Of a stretch of DNA of 64,000 nucleotides, positions 18,015 through 27,737 are shown piece after piece. This stretch comes from Xanthobacteraceae bacterium. Lineage in GTDB: Bacteria > Pseudomonadota > Alphaproteobacteria > Rhizobiales > Xanthobacteraceae. How positions within the stretch are numbered: the stretch's first letter is position 1; each line of letters begins with the position of its first letter. The notes under the pieces are model-generated. The model was not told the origin of the DNA. It saw nothing but the letters and a program-made list of their open reading frames with translations, and ran no database searches. Both the position numbers and the translations under genes were made by a program. The stretch lies in NCBI GenBank assembly GCA_019635585.1, contig JAHBZE010000002.1, forward strand, positions 496,001-560,000. The letters are read 5' to 3'.

Positions 18015-19016
18015 TTACTGGTTGTTTTGCTTCTTCTGTACCGGCGCTTGTTTTGCCGGCGACGTCCGCTGAATCTGCGGCCGGTTCTGAATTTGCGGCC
18101 GGTTCTGCTGGAAGGTACGCGGCTGCACTTTCTGCTGCTGAATATTTCGCTGCGGCTGCACGTTCTGCTTCTGGATCGTGCGCTGCTGCCAGTTCTTCTG
18201 CGGCTGCGTCTTCTGCTGGAAGGTACGCGGCTGCACCTTCTGCTGCTGGAACTTCTGCTGCTGATTGATGATCGTCTTCTTCTGTTGCTGCTGAATATTC
18301 TGCTGTTTCTGCTGCAGGTTCTTTTGCTGCTGCTGAATGTTCTTCTGCTGCTTCTGCAAACTCTTCTGTTGAATCTGCAGGTTCTTCTGCTGGCGGACGA
18401 TCGTGTTCTGCTGCTGGAGCCGCTTTTTCAGCTCGCCGCGATTTTTCGTCTGCCGCAGCATTTTCGAATCCGCGCGGCTATGTGTGACGGCTTGCGAGAT
18501 CGCGCGGTTATGACCGGCGGCCGAGGAGGTCTGCGGATTGTGGAAGCTGATCGACGAAACCTCGCGGCGATGATGCCGCGCCTTCGATTCCGCGCGCGAA
18601 TGCACCGCAAGCCGCGAGTTATAGCGGCCGTGGAAGCCGCCATAGTAGCGGAAACCGAAGCTCGGCCCGTAAACATAATCCGCGTCGTCGTCGTAGTAAT
18701 AGCCGTCGAAGCCGGTGACGTAAGCCGGCGGTGGTGCGGCGGGCGCGAACACCTGCGGATAGGCATTGCCTTCGCCGAGGCCAAGCACCTCGCGGTTCAT
18801 GAAGCCCTGGTACTCTTCCCAGTTCACTTCGCACCAAAGATCGTCACAACGCTGCACGTCGACCACGGTGCCTTCCGGCACCACGATCTCGACCGGATAT
18901 TCGATGCCGGGGCCCCAGCGCAGATTGATGTTGGCGGGCAAGGCGAGCGGCGTCGCGGAAGCGGCGGTCGCGGTGAGAAAAATTGCGGCGGCGGCAAGCG
19001 CAGGGCGCTTCAACAT
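18015..19016 (-). CDS. Exported SH3-domain protein with a long Gln/Lys-rich tail
   Basis: A 333-residue secreted protein. A signal peptide (residues 1-21) is followed by a bacterial SH3 domain at about residues 22-82 (LRWGPGIEYPVEIVVPEGTVVDV, with WCEVNWEEYQGF), a Tyr/Asp stretch (GYYYDDDADY) and a C-terminal half that is mostly Q, K, N and R in QQQKN-like repeats, with the unit QQQKVQPRTFQQ occurring twice. SH3b domains usually bind peptidoglycan, so a cell-wall-associated role is plausible. The ATG at 19016 has a good site (AAAGGAAC) upstream. The tail's function is unknown. Confidence 0.75.
   Translation of the reverse strand: MLKRPALAAAAIFLTATAASATPLALPANINLRWGPGIEYPVEIVVPEGTVVDVQRCDDLWCEVNWEEYQGFMNREVLGLGEGNAYPQVFAPAAPPPAYVTGFDGYYYDDDADYVYGPSFGFRYYGGFHGRYNSRLAVHSRAESKARHHRREVSSISFHNPQTSSAAGHNRAISQAVTHSRADSKMLRQTKNRGELKKRLQQQNTIVRQQKNLQIQQKSLQKQQKNIQQQQKNLQQKQQNIQQQQKKTIINQQQKFQQQKVQPRTFQQKTQPQKNWQQRTIQKQNVQPQRNIQQQKVQPRTFQQNRPQIQNRPQIQRTSPAKQAPVQKKQNNQ
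18103..18236 (-). repeat. Near-identical internal repeat units in the Gln-rich tail
   Basis: Two copies of an approximately 34-bp unit begin at 18103 and 18211 and encode the same peptide (KVQPRTFQQ) with one silent base change nearby. They sit within a longer stretch of CTG/CTT-rich imperfect repeats. This points to growth of the tail by local duplication. Confidence 0.7.
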
Positions 19017-19173
19017 CGGCGTTCCTTTCGACAACGGCGCAAATCGCGCCAATCAACGAACGCGGAATTTACGCTCCCGGTTCCGCGAAGACCCGTGAAT
19101 TCGATGCAATCTACGTGAATGGTTGTTCAGCGTGTGGAGGAAATCGCACGCGCTTCTGCAAAAATTGCTGGCG

Positions 19174-19500
19174 TTATTTTCCGGCTTTGATTTCCGCCGC
19201 GGCTTCGGCGAGCAGTTCGCTCATCTTCGTGCGGATCTCGGTGTCGCCGATCGACTGCATGCCCTTGGCGTCGAGGTCGGCGCGAACCTTGCGGAACACG
19301 TCCTCGTCGCCCGCTTCCTCGAAGTCGGCTGCGACCACGGACTTCGCATAGGTTTCCGCTTCCGCGCCGGTCATGCCAAGCTTGCCCGCAGCCCAGGCAC
19401 CGAGCTTGCGGTTGCGCCGCGCGGTGGCCTTGAACTTCTGCTCCTCGTCGAGCGCGAATTTCTTCTCGAAGGCTTCTTCACGCTTGTCGAAACTGCTCAT
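19174..19500 (-). CDS. F1F0-ATPase inhibitor zeta subunit (DUF1476)
   Basis: A 108-residue cytosolic protein of the alphaproteobacterial zeta family, which blocks rotation of the F1 motor in the hydrolysis direction. The family-typical N-terminus SSFDKREEAFEKKFALDEE (the inhibitory helix) and the core WAAGKLGMTGAEAETYA are complete. It diverges from purC, and the 278 bp between them show no recognised element. Confidence 0.92.
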   Translation of the reverse strand: MSSFDKREEAFEKKFALDEEQKFKATARRNRKLGAWAAGKLGMTGAEAETYAKSVVAADFEEAGDEDVFRKVRADLDAKGMQSIGDTEIRTKMSELLAEAAAEIKAGK

Positions 19501-19778
19501 CGTTCGCCACTGCTCCTGGGGTATTTTCCTTGCGGCCGCCGTTGAATATAGGCCGCCAAGCCCTATTTCAACTGCGTCAATCGGCCATGCGCAACGCTAC
19601 GGACCTGCCCGTATTTGTATTGCCGGGGGCCTTCGGTTAGGGTCCAACCAGCGTGAAAGCCCGGCGGAATCGCTGCGGCTTTCCTCCGCGGAAACCCCGG
19701 TTTTCCAGACGATTTTGTAGTGCAGTACGCCCGGAGTCCCGGTTCGATATGGATTTTTTGAAGACACGGTACACCCCC

Positions 19779-20546
19779 ATGAGCCGCCGCCGCCGCATCT
19801 ACGAAGGCAAGGCCAAGGTCCTTTACGAAGGCCCCGAGCCCGGAACGCTGATCCAGCATTTCAAGGACGACGCCACCGCGTTCAACGCGAAAAAGCACGA
19901 GATCGTCGACGGCAAAGGCGTGCTCAATAACCGCATCTCGGAATACATCTTCCAGAAGCTGAACGAGATCGGCGTGCCGACGCATTTCGTGCGCCGCCTG
20001 AATATGCGCGAGCAGCTGATCCGCGAAGTCGAGATCATTCCGCTCGAGGTCGTGGTGCGCAACGTGGCCGCCGGTTCGCTCGCCACCCGCCTCGGCCTCG
20101 AGGAAGGGATGCAGCTCCCCCGCTCGATCATCGAGTTCTATTACAAGAGCGACAAGCTCAACGACCCCATGGTCTCCGAAGAGCACATCACCGCCTTCGG
20201 CTGGGCCACGACGCAGGAAATCGACGACGTAATCGCGCTTGCGATCCGCGTGAACGATTTCCTCTCCGGCCTTTTCCTCGGCGTCGGCATTCGTCTGGTC
20301 GATTTCAAGATGGAATGCGGACGGCTGTGGGACAACGACATGGTCCGCATCGTCGTCGCCGACGAGATCAGCCCGGACTCCTGCCGGCTGTGGGACATCA
20401 AGACCGCCGACAAACTCGACAAGGACCGCTTCCGCCGCGACATGGGCGGCCTGATCGAGGCCTATACCGAGGTCGCACGGCGTCTTGGCATCATCTCGGA
20501 AAACGAGCCGCCGCAGGGCACCGGCCCGGTACTGGTGAAAAGCTGA
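19779..20546 (+). CDS. purC: Phosphoribosylaminoimidazole-succinocarboxamide synthase
   Basis: A 255-residue SAICAR synthetase that joins CAIR and aspartate in purine synthesis. The sequence [20 protein letters not shown] at the start and [25 protein letters not shown] near residue 180 are family signatures. The ATG at 19779 matches the usual [11 protein letters not shown] start; an upstream in-frame ATG at 19749 would add ten residues. purS follows after 102 bp containing a GC-rich hairpin. Confidence 0.95.
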   Translation: MSRRRRIYEGKAKVLYEGPEPGTLIQHFKDDATAFNAKKHEIVDGKGVLNNRISEYIFQKLNEIGVPTHFVRRLNMREQLIREVEIIPLEVVVRNVAAGSLATRLGLEEGMQLPRSIIEFYYKSDKLNDPMVSEEHITAFGWATTQEIDDVIALAIRVNDFLSGLFLGVGIRLVDFKMECGRLWDNDMVRIVVADEISPDSCRLWDIKTADKLDKDRFRRDMGGLIEAYTEVARRLGIISENEPPQGTGPVLVKS

Positions 20547-20589
20547 CAGCTTTGCGCGCCCGTGCCGTATTTCTGATGTGGATGTTCGG

Positions 20590-20607
20590 CGGGGGCGATT
20601 GCCCCCG
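20590..20607 (+). terminator. GC-rich hairpin between purC and purS
   Basis: Stem CGGGGGC/GCCCCCG with a GATT loop, 43 bp after the purC stop. No strong T-run follows (TCTGCGTTT), so it may be a partial terminator, an mRNA-processing site or an RNA-stability element between the two genes. Confidence 0.4.
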
Positions 20608-20648
20608 TCTGCGTTTCGGCTAAACGGTTCTCAAAGAGAGGTTCTTCG

Positions 20649-20891
20649 ATGAAAGCCCGCGTCACCGTCACCCTGAAAAACGGCGTGCTTGACCCGCAGG
20701 GCAAGGCCATCGAAGGCGCTCTGAAGTCGCTGGGCATCGAGGGCGTCGAGAGTGTCCGCCAGGGCAAGGTGTTCGAGATCGAGCTCGCCGACGGCGACAA
20801 GGCGAAAGCCGAAGCGGCGCTCAAAGCCGCCGCCGACAAGCTGCTCGCCAACACCGTCGTAGAAAATTATCGCGTCGAGGTTTTGGGGTAA
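20649..20891 (+). CDS. purS: Phosphoribosylformylglycinamidine synthase subunit PurS
   Basis: An 80-residue small subunit of the three-part FGAM synthase (PurSQL). The sequence KARVTVTLKNGVLDPQGKAIEGAL and the RQGKVFEIEL segment are characteristic. It lies 4 bp before purQ, and the three subunit genes are contiguous, as expected for organisms that lack the single large PurL. Confidence 0.94.
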   Translation: MKARVTVTLKNGVLDPQGKAIEGALKSLGIEGVESVRQGKVFEIELADGDKAKAEAALKAAADKLLANTVVENYRVEVLG

Positions 20892-20895
20892 GCCT

Positions 20896-21594
20896 ATGAA
20901 CGCCGCAGTCGTTCTCTTCCCCGGCTCCAATCGCGAAGGCGACGTCGCGAGCGCGATCAAGCGCATCACTGGCAAGGCCGCGAAAATTGTCTGGCACGCC
21001 GACGAAGATCTTCCCTCCGGTACCGATCTCGTCGTGTTGCCAGGCGGCTTCTCCTACGGCGACTACCTTCGCTGTGGCGCGATCGCCGCGCGCGCGCCGA
21101 TCATGAACGCGGTACGCGAACATGCCGACCGCGGCGGTCTCGTGCTCGGCATCTGCAACGGCTTCCAGATTTTATGCGAAGCGCAACTGCTTCCCGGCGT
21201 ATTGCAGCGAAACGCGCAGCTTCGCTTCATGTGCAAGGAAGTGTTCCTGCGCGTCGAACGCTCCGACACGCCCTATACGCGCCGCTACAACGCGGGCGAT
21301 GTATTGCGGATTCCGGTCGCGCACGGAGAAGGCAACTACACGGCGGACGAAGAAACCATCAAGCGTCTCGAAGGCGACGGGCGTGTGCTGTTCCGCTACA
21401 CCTCGCCGGAGGGCAAGCTGGACGCGAAGTGGAATCATAACGGCTCGACCAACGCTATTGCAGGCGTGCTTTCCGAGAAGTTCAACGTGCTTGGCCTGAT
21501 GCCGCATCCGGAAAACCACGTCGATCCGCTGATCGGCCCGACCGACGGGCGCGGACTCTTCGAGAGCATCAAGACCGTCCTGGAGGCGGCGTGA
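20896..21594 (+). CDS. purQ: Phosphoribosylformylglycinamidine synthase subunit PurQ (glutaminase)
   Basis: A 232-residue class I glutamine amidotransferase that supplies ammonia to PurL. The nucleophile is C87 in [13 protein letters not shown], and the histidine/glutamate pair is in MPHPENHVD near the C-terminus. The stop overlaps the GTG start of purL by 4 bp, implying translational coupling. Confidence 0.95.
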   Translation: MNAAVVLFPGSNREGDVASAIKRITGKAAKIVWHADEDLPSGTDLVVLPGGFSYGDYLRCGAIAARAPIMNAVREHADRGGLVLGICNGFQILCEAQLLPGVLQRNAQLRFMCKEVFLRVERSDTPYTRRYNAGDVLRIPVAHGEGNYTADEETIKRLEGDGRVLFRYTSPEGKLDAKWNHNGSTNAIAGVLSEKFNVLGLMPHPENHVDPLIGPTDGRGLFESIKTVLEAA

Positions 21595-23804
21595 ATATCT
21601 CCAACACCGTCAAGATCACGCCCGAACTCGTCGCCGAACACGGATTGAAGCCCGACGAGTACGAACGGATTCTGAAGCTGATCGGCCGCGAGCCCTCGAT
21701 CACCGAACTCGGCATTTTCTCGGCGATGTGGAACGAGCATTGCTCGTACAAATCCTCGAAAGTGCATCTGAAGACGCTGCCGGTCACCGGCAAGATCGTC
21801 ATTCAGGGCCCGGGCGAAAACGCGGGCGTCATCGACATCGGTGACGGGCAGGCCTGCATCTTCAAGATGGAGAGCCACAATCACCCGTCTTATATCGAGC
21901 CTTATCAGGGCGCGACCACGGGCGTCGGCGGGATTTTGCGCGACGTCTTCACCATGGGCGCGCGGCCGATCGCGTGCCTGAACGCGCTGCGCTTCGGCTC
22001 CCCCGATCATCCGAAGACGCGCCATCTCGTTTCCGGCGTGGTTGCCGGCATCGGCGGTTACGGCAATTCCTTCGGCGTTCCGACAGTCGGCGGCTCGGTC
22101 GGTTTCCACTCGCGCTATGACGGCAACATTCTCGTGAACGCCATGGCAGTCGGCATCGCGGATACCGATAAGATTTTCTACGCGAAAGCTACCGGCGTCG
22201 GTCTCCCCGTCGTCTATCTCGGCTCGAAAACCGGACGCGACGGTATTCACGGCGCAACGATGGCATCGGCGGAGTTCGGCGAAGGCGCGGAAGAAAAGCG
22301 CCCGACCGTACAGGTCGGCGATCCTTTCGCGGAAAAACTTCTCTTGGAAGCCTGTCTGGAGATCATGGCCAAGGGGTGCGTCGTCGCGATTCAGGACATG
22401 GGCGCTGCCGGCCTCACCTGCTCCGCGGTCGAAATGGGCGCGAAAGGCGACCTCGGCATCACACTCGATCTTGAGAAAGTGCCGGTGCGCGAAGAAGCGA
22501 TGACCGCTTACGAGATGATGCTGTCGGAGTCGCAGGAGCGCATGCTCATGGTACTGAAGCCCGGCAAGGAAGCCGAGGCGGAGGCGATCTTCACGAAATG
22601 GGGCCTCGACTTCGCGATCGTCGGCCACACCACCGACACGCTGCGTTTCCTCATTCGCCACAACGGCGAGGAAATGGCCGATCTCCCGATCAAGGAGCTT
22701 GGCGATCAGGCGCCGGAATATAATCGCCCCTTCACCGAAACACCGAAGTTGCCAGTGCTGGACGCGAGCAACGTGCCCGCACCGAAATCGCTCGGCGACG
22801 CGCTGGAAAAACTCGTGGCCTCCCCCGACCTTTGTTCGAAGCGCTGGATTTGGGAGCAATACGATCATCTCATTTTGAACAACACCGTACAGCGCCCCGG
22901 CGGAGATGCCGCGGTGGTGCGCGTGCATGATGGCCCAAAGGCGCTTGCGCTCTCGACCGACGTCACGCCGCGCTATTGCGAAGCCGATCCCTTCGAAGGC
23001 GGCAAGCAGGCGGTCGCCGAATGCTGGCGCAATCTCACCGCGGTCGGCGCGACCCCGCTTGCGATCACCGACAATCTGAACTTCGGCAACCCCGAGAAGC
23101 CGGAGATCATGGGCCAGTTCGTCGGCTGCATTCGCGGCATCAAGGAAGCCTGCCTCGCGCTGAACTTCCCGGTCGTGTCCGGCAACGTCTCGCTCTACAA
23201 CGAGACTCAGGGCCGCGGAATTTTACCGACGCCCACCATCGGCGGCGTCGGCCTGCTCAAGGATTTCCAGAATTCGGCGACCCTCGCCTTCAAGTCGTCA
23301 GGCGAGGCGATCCTCGTGCTCGGCGATACGCGCGGCTGGCTCGGCCAGTCGGCTTATCTCGCGACCATCGTCGGCCGTGAAGAAGGTGCGCCGCCGCCGG
23401 TCGATCTCGCTGCCGAAAAGCGCGCCGGCGATCTCGTCCGCGACCTGATTGCGAAAGGCCGCGTCACCGCCGTGCATGACTGCTCGGACGGCGGACTGCT
23501 CGTCGCGATCGCGGAAATGGCGATGGCGTCGGGGATCGGCGCGGCCCTCGAACTTTCGCCGGGCGGAATTTCGCCCCACGCCTTCTGGTTCGGCGAGGAT
23601 CAGGCCCGTTATGTCGTGACCGCGCCGGCACTGGCACTGCCCGAAATCGAGGCCGCCGCCAAAACGGCTGGCGTCTCGGCCATGCGTCTCGGCCTCACCG
23701 GCGGCGAGCAATTGATTTTGCCCGCAGAGCGCCCAATATCTGTGGCGGAACTGAAGAAGCGGCACGAATCTTGGTTGCCGGACTATATGGCGGCCAGGAA
23801 CTGA
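21591..23804 (+). CDS. purL: Phosphoribosylformylglycinamidine synthase subunit PurL
   Basis: A 737-residue synthetase subunit that makes FGAM from FGAR, ATP and ammonia delivered by PurQ. Family motifs include [32 protein letters not shown], and the second-half pseudo-repeat around [22 protein letters not shown]. Translation starts at a GTG (21591) inside the purQ stop region. Length is normal for the small PurL type. Confidence 0.96.
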   Translation: MNISNTVKITPELVAEHGLKPDEYERILKLIGREPSITELGIFSAMWNEHCSYKSSKVHLKTLPVTGKIVIQGPGENAGVIDIGDGQACIFKMESHNHPSYIEPYQGATTGVGGILRDVFTMGARPIACLNALRFGSPDHPKTRHLVSGVVAGIGGYGNSFGVPTVGGSVGFHSRYDGNILVNAMAVGIADTDKIFYAKATGVGLPVVYLGSKTGRDGIHGATMASAEFGEGAEEKRPTVQVGDPFAEKLLLEACLEIMAKGCVVAIQDMGAAGLTCSAVEMGAKGDLGITLDLEKVPVREEAMTAYEMMLSESQERMLMVLKPGKEAEAEAIFTKWGLDFAIVGHTTDTLRFLIRHNGEEMADLPIKELGDQAPEYNRPFTETPKLPVLDASNVPAPKSLGDALEKLVASPDLCSKRWIWEQYDHLILNNTVQRPGGDAAVVRVHDGPKALALSTDVTPRYCEADPFEGGKQAVAECWRNLTAVGATPLAITDNLNFGNPEKPEIMGQFVGCIRGIKEACLALNFPVVSGNVSLYNETQGRGILPTPTIGGVGLLKDFQNSATLAFKSSGEAILVLGDTRGWLGQSAYLATIVGREEGAPPPVDLAAEKRAGDLVRDLIAKGRVTAVHDCSDGGLLVAIAEMAMASGIGAALELSPGGISPHAFWFGEDQARYVVTAPALALPEIEAAAKTAGVSAMRLGLTGGEQLILPAERPISVAELKKRHESWLPDYMAARN

Positions 23805-23828
23805 CCGGCCACGTTTTGGAGAACGGCA

Positions 23829-24065
23829 ATGGGCATGGAAGCCGCGGAAATCGAGCGCCTGATCAAGGAAGCCCTGCCCGACGCTTCTGTCGAGATCCGC
23901 GATCTGGCCGGCGACAACAACCATTATGCCGCCACGGTTATTTCCAATAGTTTCAAGGGAAAGAGCCGCGTGCAGCAGCATCAGATGGTCTATGCAGCGT
24001 TGAAGGGCCAGATGGGTGGCGTGCTGCATGCCCTCGCGCTACAAACCGGTACCCCCGAAGGGTGA
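23829..24065 (+). CDS. BolA-family protein
   Basis: A 78-residue BolA-like protein with the conserved FKGKSRVQQHQMVYAAL segment, including the histidine that co-ligates a [2Fe-2S] cluster with a monothiol glutaredoxin. The Grx4-type gene follows 36 bp downstream, the classic BolA-Grx pairing in iron-sulfur cluster handling and iron sensing. It sits 24 bp after purL and is probably read from the same transcript. Confidence 0.92.
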   Translation: MGMEAAEIERLIKEALPDASVEIRDLAGDNNHYAATVISNSFKGKSRVQQHQMVYAALKGQMGGVLHALALQTGTPEG

Positions 24066-24101
24066 GCCAAGGACGAAAGACGGCCAAGGATATTCAAGCC
24101 C

Positions 24102-24434
24102 ATGAGCATTCAGGATTTCATCAAGAACGAAGTGACCGGCAACGACGTCGTGCTGTTCATGAAAGGCACGCCCCAGTTTCCGCAATGCGGCTTCTCGGGT
24201 CAGGTCGTGCAGATCCTCGATTATGTCGGCGCGCCCTATAAAGGCATCAACGTGCTCGACTCCGCCGAGCTGCGCCAGGGCATCAAGGATTACGCAAGTT
24301 GGCCGACCATCCCGCAGCTTTACGTGAAGGGCGAATTCGTAGGCGGCGCGGACATCGTGCGCGAAATGTTTCAGGCCGGCGAACTTCAGAGTTTCCTCGC
24401 CGAAAAAGGCGTGAAGGTCGCCGCGAAGGTATAA
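24102..24434 (+). CDS. grxD: Grx4-family monothiol glutaredoxin
   Basis: A 110-residue monothiol glutaredoxin with the CGFS active site at residues 29-32, the preceding VVLFMKGTPQFPQ segment and the glutathione-binding WPTIPQLYVKGEFVGGADIV. Such proteins carry [2Fe-2S] clusters in a complex with BolA proteins. A bidirectional terminator follows. Confidence 0.95.
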   Translation: MSIQDFIKNEVTGNDVVLFMKGTPQFPQCGFSGQVVQILDYVGAPYKGINVLDSAELRQGIKDYASWPTIPQLYVKGEFVGGADIVREMFQAGELQSFLAEKGVKVAAKV

Positions 24435-24454
24435 CGCCTCGCCTCTTCGAGAAT

Positions 24455-24490
24455 AAAAAAAGCCGCCCGATACGGGCGGCTTTTTCTTTT
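24455..24490. terminator. Bidirectional rho-independent terminator
   Basis: A nine-bp stem (AGCCGCCCG/CGGGCGGCT) with an ATA loop, bordered by AAAAAA on the left and TTTTT on the right. It ends the pur-bolA-grxD transcript and the convergent rpsD transcript. Confidence 0.92.
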
Positions 24491-24507
24491 GTTGATCGCG
24501 CGAAGAG

Positions 24508-25125
24508 TTAGCGCGAGTAGAATTCGACCACAAGATGCGGCTCCATCTGCACCGGGAACGGCACCTCGGTCAGCACCGGCACGCGGGTCAGCTTCGCGGT
24601 CATCTTCGTGTGATCGGCTTCGATGTAATCCGGCACGTCGCGCTCGGCGAGCTGGGTCGCCTCTAACACCAGCGGAAGCTGCTTCGACTTTTCCTTGATC
24701 GAAACGACATCGCCCGGCTCGAGGCGCATGCTCGGAATGGTCGCTTTCTTGCCGTTCACCTGCACGTGGCCGTGATTGATGAACTGGCGGGCGGCGAACA
24801 CGGTCGGCACGAACTTCGCGCGATAGACCACAGCGTCCAGACGGCTTTCGAGAAGGCCGATCAGGAGCGCGCCGGTGTCGCCGCGGCGGCGAACCGACTC
24901 TTTGTAGATGCCGAGAAACTGCTTCTCGGAAATGTTGCCGTAATAGCCCTTGAGCTTCTGCTTCGCGCGCAGCTGCACACCGAAGTCGGACGGGCGGCCT
25001 TTGCGGCGCTGGCCATGCTGACCCGGACCATATTCGCGGCGGTTGACGGGGCTCTTCGGGCGGCCCCAGATATTTTCGCCCATACGGCGGTCAAGCTTGT
25101 GCTTGGCCGAGTGACGCTTCGACAT
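24508..25125 (-). CDS. rpsD: 30S ribosomal protein S4
   Basis: A 205-residue primary 16S rRNA-binding protein of the small subunit. The N-terminus [20 protein letters not shown] is the alphaproteobacterial form, and the S4 RNA-binding domain follows ([32 protein letters not shown], about residues 95-126). The ATG at 25125 gives the normal start; the frame is open further upstream but is not S4-like. It stands alone, not in the alpha operon, as is usual for this group. Confidence 0.97.
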   Translation of the reverse strand: MSKRHSAKHKLDRRMGENIWGRPKSPVNRREYGPGQHGQRRKGRPSDFGVQLRAKQKLKGYYGNISEKQFLGIYKESVRRRGDTGALLIGLLESRLDAVVYRAKFVPTVFAARQFINHGHVQVNGKKATIPSMRLEPGDVVSIKEKSKQLPLVLEATQLAERDVPDYIEADHTKMTAKLTRVPVLTEVPFPVQMEPHLVVEFYSR

Positions 25126-25291
25126 CGCAAATCCTCTTGCGGTTGGATTGCGCCCTCCTTTGCGGACCCTTTTGGAGCCAGCCGACAGGCGAACTTCCGA
25201 GCGCCGGAACCCCTGAAAATCAAGGATTTCGATTAGGAAGGCCGCCACGGGTGCGGGAAGTGCGTGGGGATAAAGGGTCGGGTCGGCCCTG

Positions 25292-26101
25292 TCAAATAGC
25301 GGTGACCGGCTCAATTCCGAAGGATTGGAGCGCAGCGGCAAGCGCCGGACCGGGCGCTTTTCCGCTGGTGAAATAGGCGCTTACCGGCCCTTTCGCCGGC
25401 TGGCCCTGCGGCGGCAGCAGGCTCGCGACCCGCCGCGCGATCGCGGCAGCCGGGTCGATCCACGCAACCGGCCAGGGCGCGAGCGCTTTGAAGCGTTCCA
25501 GCAAGAGCGGATAATGCGTGCAGGCCAGCACCACGGTATCGGTCTTCGCACCATCGTCGCGGAAAGCCGGTGCGATTTCCTTCGCGATCTCCTCGTCGGT
25601 CGCGCCCTCGCCGCGCAAATGCGCTTCCGCGAGCGGGGCGAGCCACGGACTGCCGACCAGATCCACGACGCAATCGCTTGCAAACTCCTCGATCAGCGCG
25701 CGGGTATAGTCGCGCTTCACGGTGCCGGGCGTCGCCAGCACCGAGATCCGCTTGGTCTTCGATTGCGCGCAGGCCGGCTTGATTGCCGGCACCGTGCCGA
25801 CGAACGGAATGGCATGCTTCGCGCGCAAGACCGGGAGCGTGAGCGTAGACGCCGTATTGCAGGCGATGACGGCGAGCGCGGGCCGATAGCGCGCGATCAA
25901 CTCGTCCATGACCGAGGAAACGCGCGCGATCAGCGCGTCGTCTTCCAGCCGCCCATAAGGGAACACCGCGTCGTCGGCGGCATAGACGAGTTTAAGATTG
26001 CGCCGGAGCGCGGAAATCTCGCGCAACACCGTGAGCCCGCCGAGCCCGGAGTCGAACACGAGTACGGTCGGGTTGACGGAAGTGGCTAACGAATCCTGCA
26101 T
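25292..26101 (-). CDS. murI: Glutamate racemase
   Basis: A 269-residue cofactor-independent racemase that makes D-glutamate for peptidoglycan. The two catalytic cysteines are in ACNTAS (C81) and ACTHYP (C194), and the N-terminal [15 protein letters not shown] holds the first acidic residue. It is on the same strand as rpsD and ends 166 bp upstream of it. The region upstream of its start carries the tandem hairpins described separately. Confidence 0.95.
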   Translation of the reverse strand: MQDSLATSVNPTVLVFDSGLGGLTVLREISALRRNLKLVYAADDAVFPYGRLEDDALIARVSSVMDELIARYRPALAVIACNTASTLTLPVLRAKHAIPFVGTVPAIKPACAQSKTKRISVLATPGTVKRDYTRALIEEFASDCVVDLVGSPWLAPLAEAHLRGEGATDEEIAKEIAPAFRDDGAKTDTVVLACTHYPLLLERFKALAPWPVAWIDPAAAIARRVASLLPPQGQPAKGPVSAYFTSGKAPGPALAAALQSFGIEPVTAI

Positions 26102-26413
26102 CGGAACTGCAATTTAGCGGGCAATGCGTTTTTGTTCATCGGCTATCGTAAACGTGCTGCGTTTCGTTCAACTTCGGTTCTTGCGCTGTTCTGGTGCGAT
26201 TTAACGCGACCGCCGAATATCGCGGTTCCGGATTCACGCCTTGCTAGGAGAAATTACTTTCATCGCTAGTGGGGTGGATTTGACATTCGCGCACCGATCG
26301 CCGGGAACTCCTAACGCGAATGTCAAATCCAAAACCCCACTAGAAATTATAGATTTCGAGCGGTCCTTTAATCCTAACATTCGCATAAGAGCCACCGCGA
26401 ACACTTGCGAATG
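26102..26413. other. Intergenic region with two tandem hairpins
   Basis: 312 bp between the murI start and the stop of the TrmJ-DUF559 gene. The left 160 bp must hold the murI promoter, though no consensus stands out. The right half is filled by two long inverted repeats listed as separate features. I see no open frame or RNA family here. Confidence 0.7.
26266..26343. repeat. Inverted repeat 1 of a tandem hairpin pair
   Basis: Arms at 26266-26291 and 26315-26343 are complementary over 26 bp apart from three extra A residues in the right arm between CAAATCC and ACCCCACTAG. The loop is 23 nt. The inner part of each arm reads CGCGAATGTCAAATCC. There is no T-run, so this is not an ordinary terminator. 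It has the same plan as the second repeat just downstream. Confidence 0.85.
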
Positions 26414-26431
26414 TTAGGATTGGACCGCTCG
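26357..26431. repeat. Inverted repeat 2 of a tandem hairpin pair
   Basis: Arms at 26357-26385 and 26406-26431 pair over 26 bp with three extra bases (AAA on the RNA-like strand) in the left arm; the loop is 20 nt. The inner arm reads TGCGAATGTTAGGATT, related to repeat 1 through GCGAATGT, and the outer ten bases differ but remain complementary. The right arm runs into the convergent gene and supplies its stop codon (26414-26416) and last residues. Confidence 0.85.
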
Positions 26432-27601
26432 CTCGATGCGGTCGAGCAACACTTCGAGTTCCCGCTCGTTCGAATTTATCTCAACGATCCGGTAATTCCG
26501 CTCGCGAAGCCAGGTATGTTTGGCCTCGCGCATGGCCTTTGCTTCCGCGCTCTCGTCCTCCGCGATGATCTCGAGGATCAGCCGCAAGGCCTGCGCGAGG
26601 AAGTCCGTGACATGCGGGCCGATCGGCACGTTGCGCTTGAACTTGCCGGCGAAACGCTTGTCGTTGGTCAGCGCCTTCCAGAGCTGCCGCTCCAATTCCG
26701 TTGGGTTGCGCCGGAGCAACCGCGCAAGCCCTTTCCCCGGCGCGGTGCCGCTCGCGACTTCCGCGCCCTGCTTATTGAGCAACTCGCGCAGCAGTTCGGC
26801 TTCGCCGCCGCGCAAAATCCCGCCGGTTGCCGGCCCTTTTGCGCCCTGTGCAAGCGTGCGCACGACACCATGCAGCGTCTGCATGTCCTGTTCGGTCGGC
26901 GAGAGCCGAAGGAAGATGTTGCGCAAGTTCACGATCATGTTCTCGCGCTTCTCCGGCGGACGGAAGAACTCATGCCGCTCGAGCTCGTTCACGACGGTTG
27001 CGAAGAACGCCTCGAACTTCGCCTTGGGCGCGGGCGGCGAGAAATTCGGCGCCTCGAAGGGAAGCGCGTTGCCGCTTGCCAGCTTATAGAACTCGTAGGC
27101 GCAGATGATGACCGCCTGCGAAAGATTGAGAGAGGCGAAAGCCGGGTTCACCGGCATGGTCAAGATCTTGTCGGCGAGTCCCACCTCATGGACTTCGAGC
27201 CCGTTACGCTCGCGGCCAAACACCAGTGCCGCGGTCTGCCCTGCTTCCACATGCGGCAGGAGCGCGCGAGCCGCCTGCTCCGGCCCGACAACCTCCTTCA
27301 CCTGATCGTGCTGGCGCGCGGTCGCGGCGATCACGAGCGTGCAGTCGGTGATTGCGTCGGCGAGCGTGTCGTAGAGCTTGGCCTCTTCAAGGATACGGTC
27401 CGCGCCGGAGGCAGTCCGGTGCGCGCCGGGGTTCGGCCAACCGTCGCGCGGCTTCACGAGGCGCAGTTCGGAGAGCGCGAAATTCCCCATCGCGCGCGCG
27501 ACCGAGCCGATGTTCTCCGCGAGCTGCGGCTCGACCAGCACGATCACGGGACCTTTTGTCCCGGCCCATTCTTTCGTCCTGTCCGTACCGGCGCCCGGCA
27601 T
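26414..27601 (-). CDS. TrmJ-type SPOUT tRNA/rRNA methyltransferase fused to a DUF559 nuclease-like domain
   Basis: A 395-residue two-domain protein. Residues 1-253 are a SPOUT 2'-O-methyltransferase close to TrmJ, which methylates ribose 32 of tRNAs: motif 1 [12 protein letters not shown] (residues 30-41), motif 2 [11 protein letters not shown] (125-135) and motif 3 [10 protein letters not shown] (155-164). Residues 297-390 resemble DUF559, the very-short-patch-repair-like PD-(D/E)XK fold: [26 protein letters not shown], then LEIIAED. The usual second acid and the GxxH of DUF559 (ELDGxxH) are missing, so nuclease activity is doubtful. The ATG at 27601 is chosen; a TTG two codons earlier is in frame. 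The last five codons lie in a repeat arm. Confidence 0.85.
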   Translation of the reverse strand: MPGAGTDRTKEWAGTKGPVIVLVEPQLAENIGSVARAMGNFALSELRLVKPRDGWPNPGAHRTASGADRILEEAKLYDTLADAITDCTLVIAATARQHDQVKEVVGPEQAARALLPHVEAGQTAALVFGRERNGLEVHEVGLADKILTMPVNPAFASLNLSQAVIICAYEFYKLASGNALPFEAPNFSPPAPKAKFEAFFATVVNELERHEFFRPPEKRENMIVNLRNIFLRLSPTEQDMQTLHGVVRTLAQGAKGPATGGILRGGEAELLRELLNKQGAEVASGTAPGKGLARLLRRNPTELERQLWKALTNDKRFAGKFKRNVPIGPHVTDFLAQALRLILEIIAEDESAEAKAMREAKHTWLRERNYRIVEINSNERELEVLLDRIERAVQS

Positions 27602-27737
27602 TCGCAAACCCTTGAACCGCAGCCAAAGTCGGCTTTCGCCCCATAAGGGCCGATGCTATAGCGACCCCCTGATCGGCGGGCCACTCCGGCCCGCTATTTC
27701 CTGCAAATTTCCAAGCTTTCGGGGGAGCCCAGCGGTC

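Noticed and set aside
18240-18420. CTG/CTT-rich tandem repeats that could be taken for a repeat array
   Set aside because: They are the coding sequence of the Gln-rich tail, with no spacer structure, so not a CRISPR or satellite.
21435-22928. A 497-residue minus-strand frame over purL
   Set aside because: purL is intact on the other strand with its start coupled to purQ.
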